This document shows, piece by piece, positions 12,133-13,122 of a DNA stretch of 13,122 nt (position 1 is its first letter; every line of letters begins with the position of its first letter). Source of the stretch: an uncultured Spirochaetaceae bacterium (GTDB lineage Bacteria > Spirochaetota > Spirochaetia > SZUA-6 > Bin103); NCBI GenBank assembly GCA_913043885.1, contig CAJWOB010000030.1:1-13122 (forward strand), read 5' to 3'. A model generated the notes under the pieces. That model saw only the letters and a program-made list of their open reading frames with translations, ran no database searches and was not told where the DNA came from. The position numbers and the translations under genes are program-made.

Positions 12133-13122
12133 ATGACCAATGCCGCGCTGAGTGCCCGCTACGGCGATATCGTCGAACAGAGTCCCGAGCCGATCACCAT
12201 GATCAGCGAGGACTACGTCTACGAGATCGCCAACGAGTCGTACTGCCGCGTTCTCGGTCGTACGCGGGAAGAGATCGTCGGTGCTCACGTCAGCAAGGTG
12301 TGGGGCCAGAAGCACTTCGACACGACCCTCCACGCCCATCAGAATCGCTGCTTTGCCGGCGAGCGGGTGCGGTACCAGAAGAAGCTCGCCGCCGAGCTTC
12401 GCGAGCTGATCCTCCACGTCTCCTTCCATCCCTACCGCGACCGCGACGGTGCCGCCCACGCCCTGGTGTTTGCCACCGACGTTACCCAGATCCGCCATCT
12501 GGAGACCCAACTGCAGGAGTACCAATTCAAGGACCCCGCCACCGGCCTGTTCAACCGGCGCTCCCTCAACGTGGTGCTGCAAGCGGAGCTCGAAAAGGCG
12601 AAACGGGCACTGGGGGGCGGGGGCGGAGCCCCAGGCAGAACCCGGGGAGCGACCGCAGTCGACCGGCGCGCGGTGTTGTTGATCGGTCTCGAGAAGCTCG
12701 ACCGGATCAATCAGAGCTACGGTCACCAGTTCGGCGACGTGCTGCTGGAGAGCAGTGGCCTGCGCACCCAGGAAGCGCTGCGCAAGGCCGACTTTGCCTT
12801 TCCTTTCGAAGGCCGTCAGATGGCGGCGCTGAAGCCCGATGGTTGGGTGGAGCCTGATCCGGACTTCAATTCGATCGACAAGCATCTCGGGGAGCGGCTG
12901 TTTGTGATGGAGCACGGGTTTGGCAAGCTCGTGAAGGTGGAGCAGAAGAAGCGTGGGTGGGGTCCGTGCAAGGTTGAGTTTGTGGAGGGCGGCACGAAGA
13001 CGGTGGTGCTTCGTCTGCAGGGTCGGGAGATGGGCACCCCTTTCCTTGTGGCCCCGGCAGGGCAACCTGTCCCACGACCACTGTCGCTGAGCGAAGCGGT
13101 CCCGGAAGGCGTACCGCCTGCT
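12133..13122 (+). CDS. PAS domain plus degenerate GGDEF-like protein with unusual tail (3' end outside window)
   Basis: An uninterrupted frame of 330 codons from ATG 12133 to the right edge. Residues about 8-125 are a PAS sensor domain (IVEQSPEPITMISEDYVYEI, ANESYCRVLGRTREEIVG, ending FATDVTQ). A GGDEF-domain opening follows: FKDPATGLFNRRS (132-144), then strand VLLIGLEKLDRINQSYGHQFGD. The catalytic GGDEF signature position reads EGRQM (226-230), so cyclase activity is unlikely. An insert rich in Gly (about 160-178) interrupts the domain early. Just after MAAL the sequence stops resembling GGDEF. Residues about 251-298 (GERLFVMEHGFGKLVKVEQ, then VEFVEGGTKTVVL) look like a small beta-barrel similar to Tudor/KOW-type or UvrD C-terminal folds, and codon use becomes richer in GTG, GTT, TTT and CGT. 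The gene could be a real fusion, a disrupted gene or a chimeric contig end. It follows prfC by 2 bp. Confidence 0.75.
   Translation, partial: MTNAALSARYGDIVEQSPEPITMISEDYVYEIANESYCRVLGRTREEIVGAHVSKVWGQKHFDTTLHAHQNRCFAGERVRYQKKLAAELRELILHVSFHPYRDRDGAAHALVFATDVTQIRHLETQLQEYQFKDPATGLFNRRSLNVVLQAELEKAKRALGGGGGAPGRTRGATAVDRRAVLLIGLEKLDRINQSYGHQFGDVLLESSGLRTQEALRKADFAFPFEGRQMAALKPDGWVEPDPDFNSIDKHLGERLFVMEHGFGKLVKVEQKKRGWGPCKVEFVEGGTKTVVLRLQGREMGTPFLVAPAGQPVPRPLSLSEAVPEGVPPA
12610..12634. repeat. G-rich hairpin within the GGDEF insert
   Basis: CTGGGG (12610-12615) is the inverted repeat of CCCCAG (12629-12634), around a G-rich loop. It encodes part of the Gly-rich insert between the first helix and first strand of the GGDEF-like domain. 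The plus strand has G runs (GGGGGG, GGGGG) that could also form a quadruplex. It looks like a small insertion tolerated at a surface loop. Confidence 0.45.
13056..13119. repeat. cluster of three short hairpins at the right edge
   Basis: Three stems occur in 64 bp: GGCAGG/CCTGTC with a GCAA loop (13056-13071, one G-T wobble), CGCT/AGCG (13085-13098) and AGGCG/CGCCT with a TAC loop (13107-13119). The frame of the PAS gene remains open through them, but the protein there is Pro-rich (VAPAGQPVPRPLSLSEAVPE) and unstructured-looking. This could be a repeat element, a structured RNA or a chance cluster in G+C-rich sequence. Confidence 0.35.

Noticed and set aside
12073..13065. 330-codon minus-strand frame at the right end
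   Set aside because: His/Leu-rich antisense of prfC end and the PAS gene; the plus frame has clear PAS and GGDEF-start motifs.

Overview
The window is a G+C-rich (about two-thirds by eye), tightly packed stretch of ordinary bacterial chromosome. I see no transposase, integrase, phage gene, tRNA, rRNA or CRISPR array. Standard UGA stops end several clear genes. The organism is uncertain. The GAF-HD-GYP protein and the four-helix membrane protein at 7121-7525 resemble, from memory, proteins of Spirochaetota, whereas prfC and hslO occur in Proteobacteria as well as spirochaetes. I would call it a high-GC free-living or host-associated spirochaete-like or gammaproteobacterial genome, probably from a metagenome, with low confidence.

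Layout, left to right. A minus-strand group (3807 down to 1) encodes a GAF-HD-GYP cyclic-di-GMP phosphodiesterase, a PhyH-family Fe(II)/2-oxoglutarate oxygenase whose HxD motif reads HAA, and a large NHL-repeat beta-propeller protein cut by the window edge. Divergent from it, on the plus strand, are a DCC-type thiol-disulfide oxidoreductase and an EamA transporter. Then come hslO (redox chaperone Hsp33, minus) and, divergent from it, a second PhyH oxygenase with intact ligands. A small four-helix membrane protein, a possible 60-residue ORF, and a two-gene minus operon (pseudo-receiver plus histidine phosphatase) follow. A divergent plus operon encodes a cupin and an SDR-like protein. A short minus-strand membrane-protein gene sits next, and then prfC (peptide-chain release factor 3) and a PAS-GGDEF-like gene that runs off the right edge.

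The most interesting locus is the small membrane-protein gene at 10040-10411 (minus). Its reading frame meets a single in-frame TGA at codon 71 and then continues, in the same frame, with sequence that looks like the rest of the same protein. As I remember this family, the TGA falls where a cysteine is conserved. A 6-bp stem with a 5-nt loop begins 11 nt after the TGA, and its geometry fits bacterial SECIS elements. This is a candidate selenoprotein; a nonsense mutation or sequencing error is the main alternative.

Several signalling and redox proteins here have altered key residues: HxA in PhyH-1, Glu at the phosphoacceptor site of the receiver, EGRQM in place of GGDEF, and Ser/Arg in place of the SDR Tyr/Lys. 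Shine-Dalgarno sequences are generally weak, and several starts lie 5-8 nt after a -10-like hexamer, which suggests leaderless transcripts.
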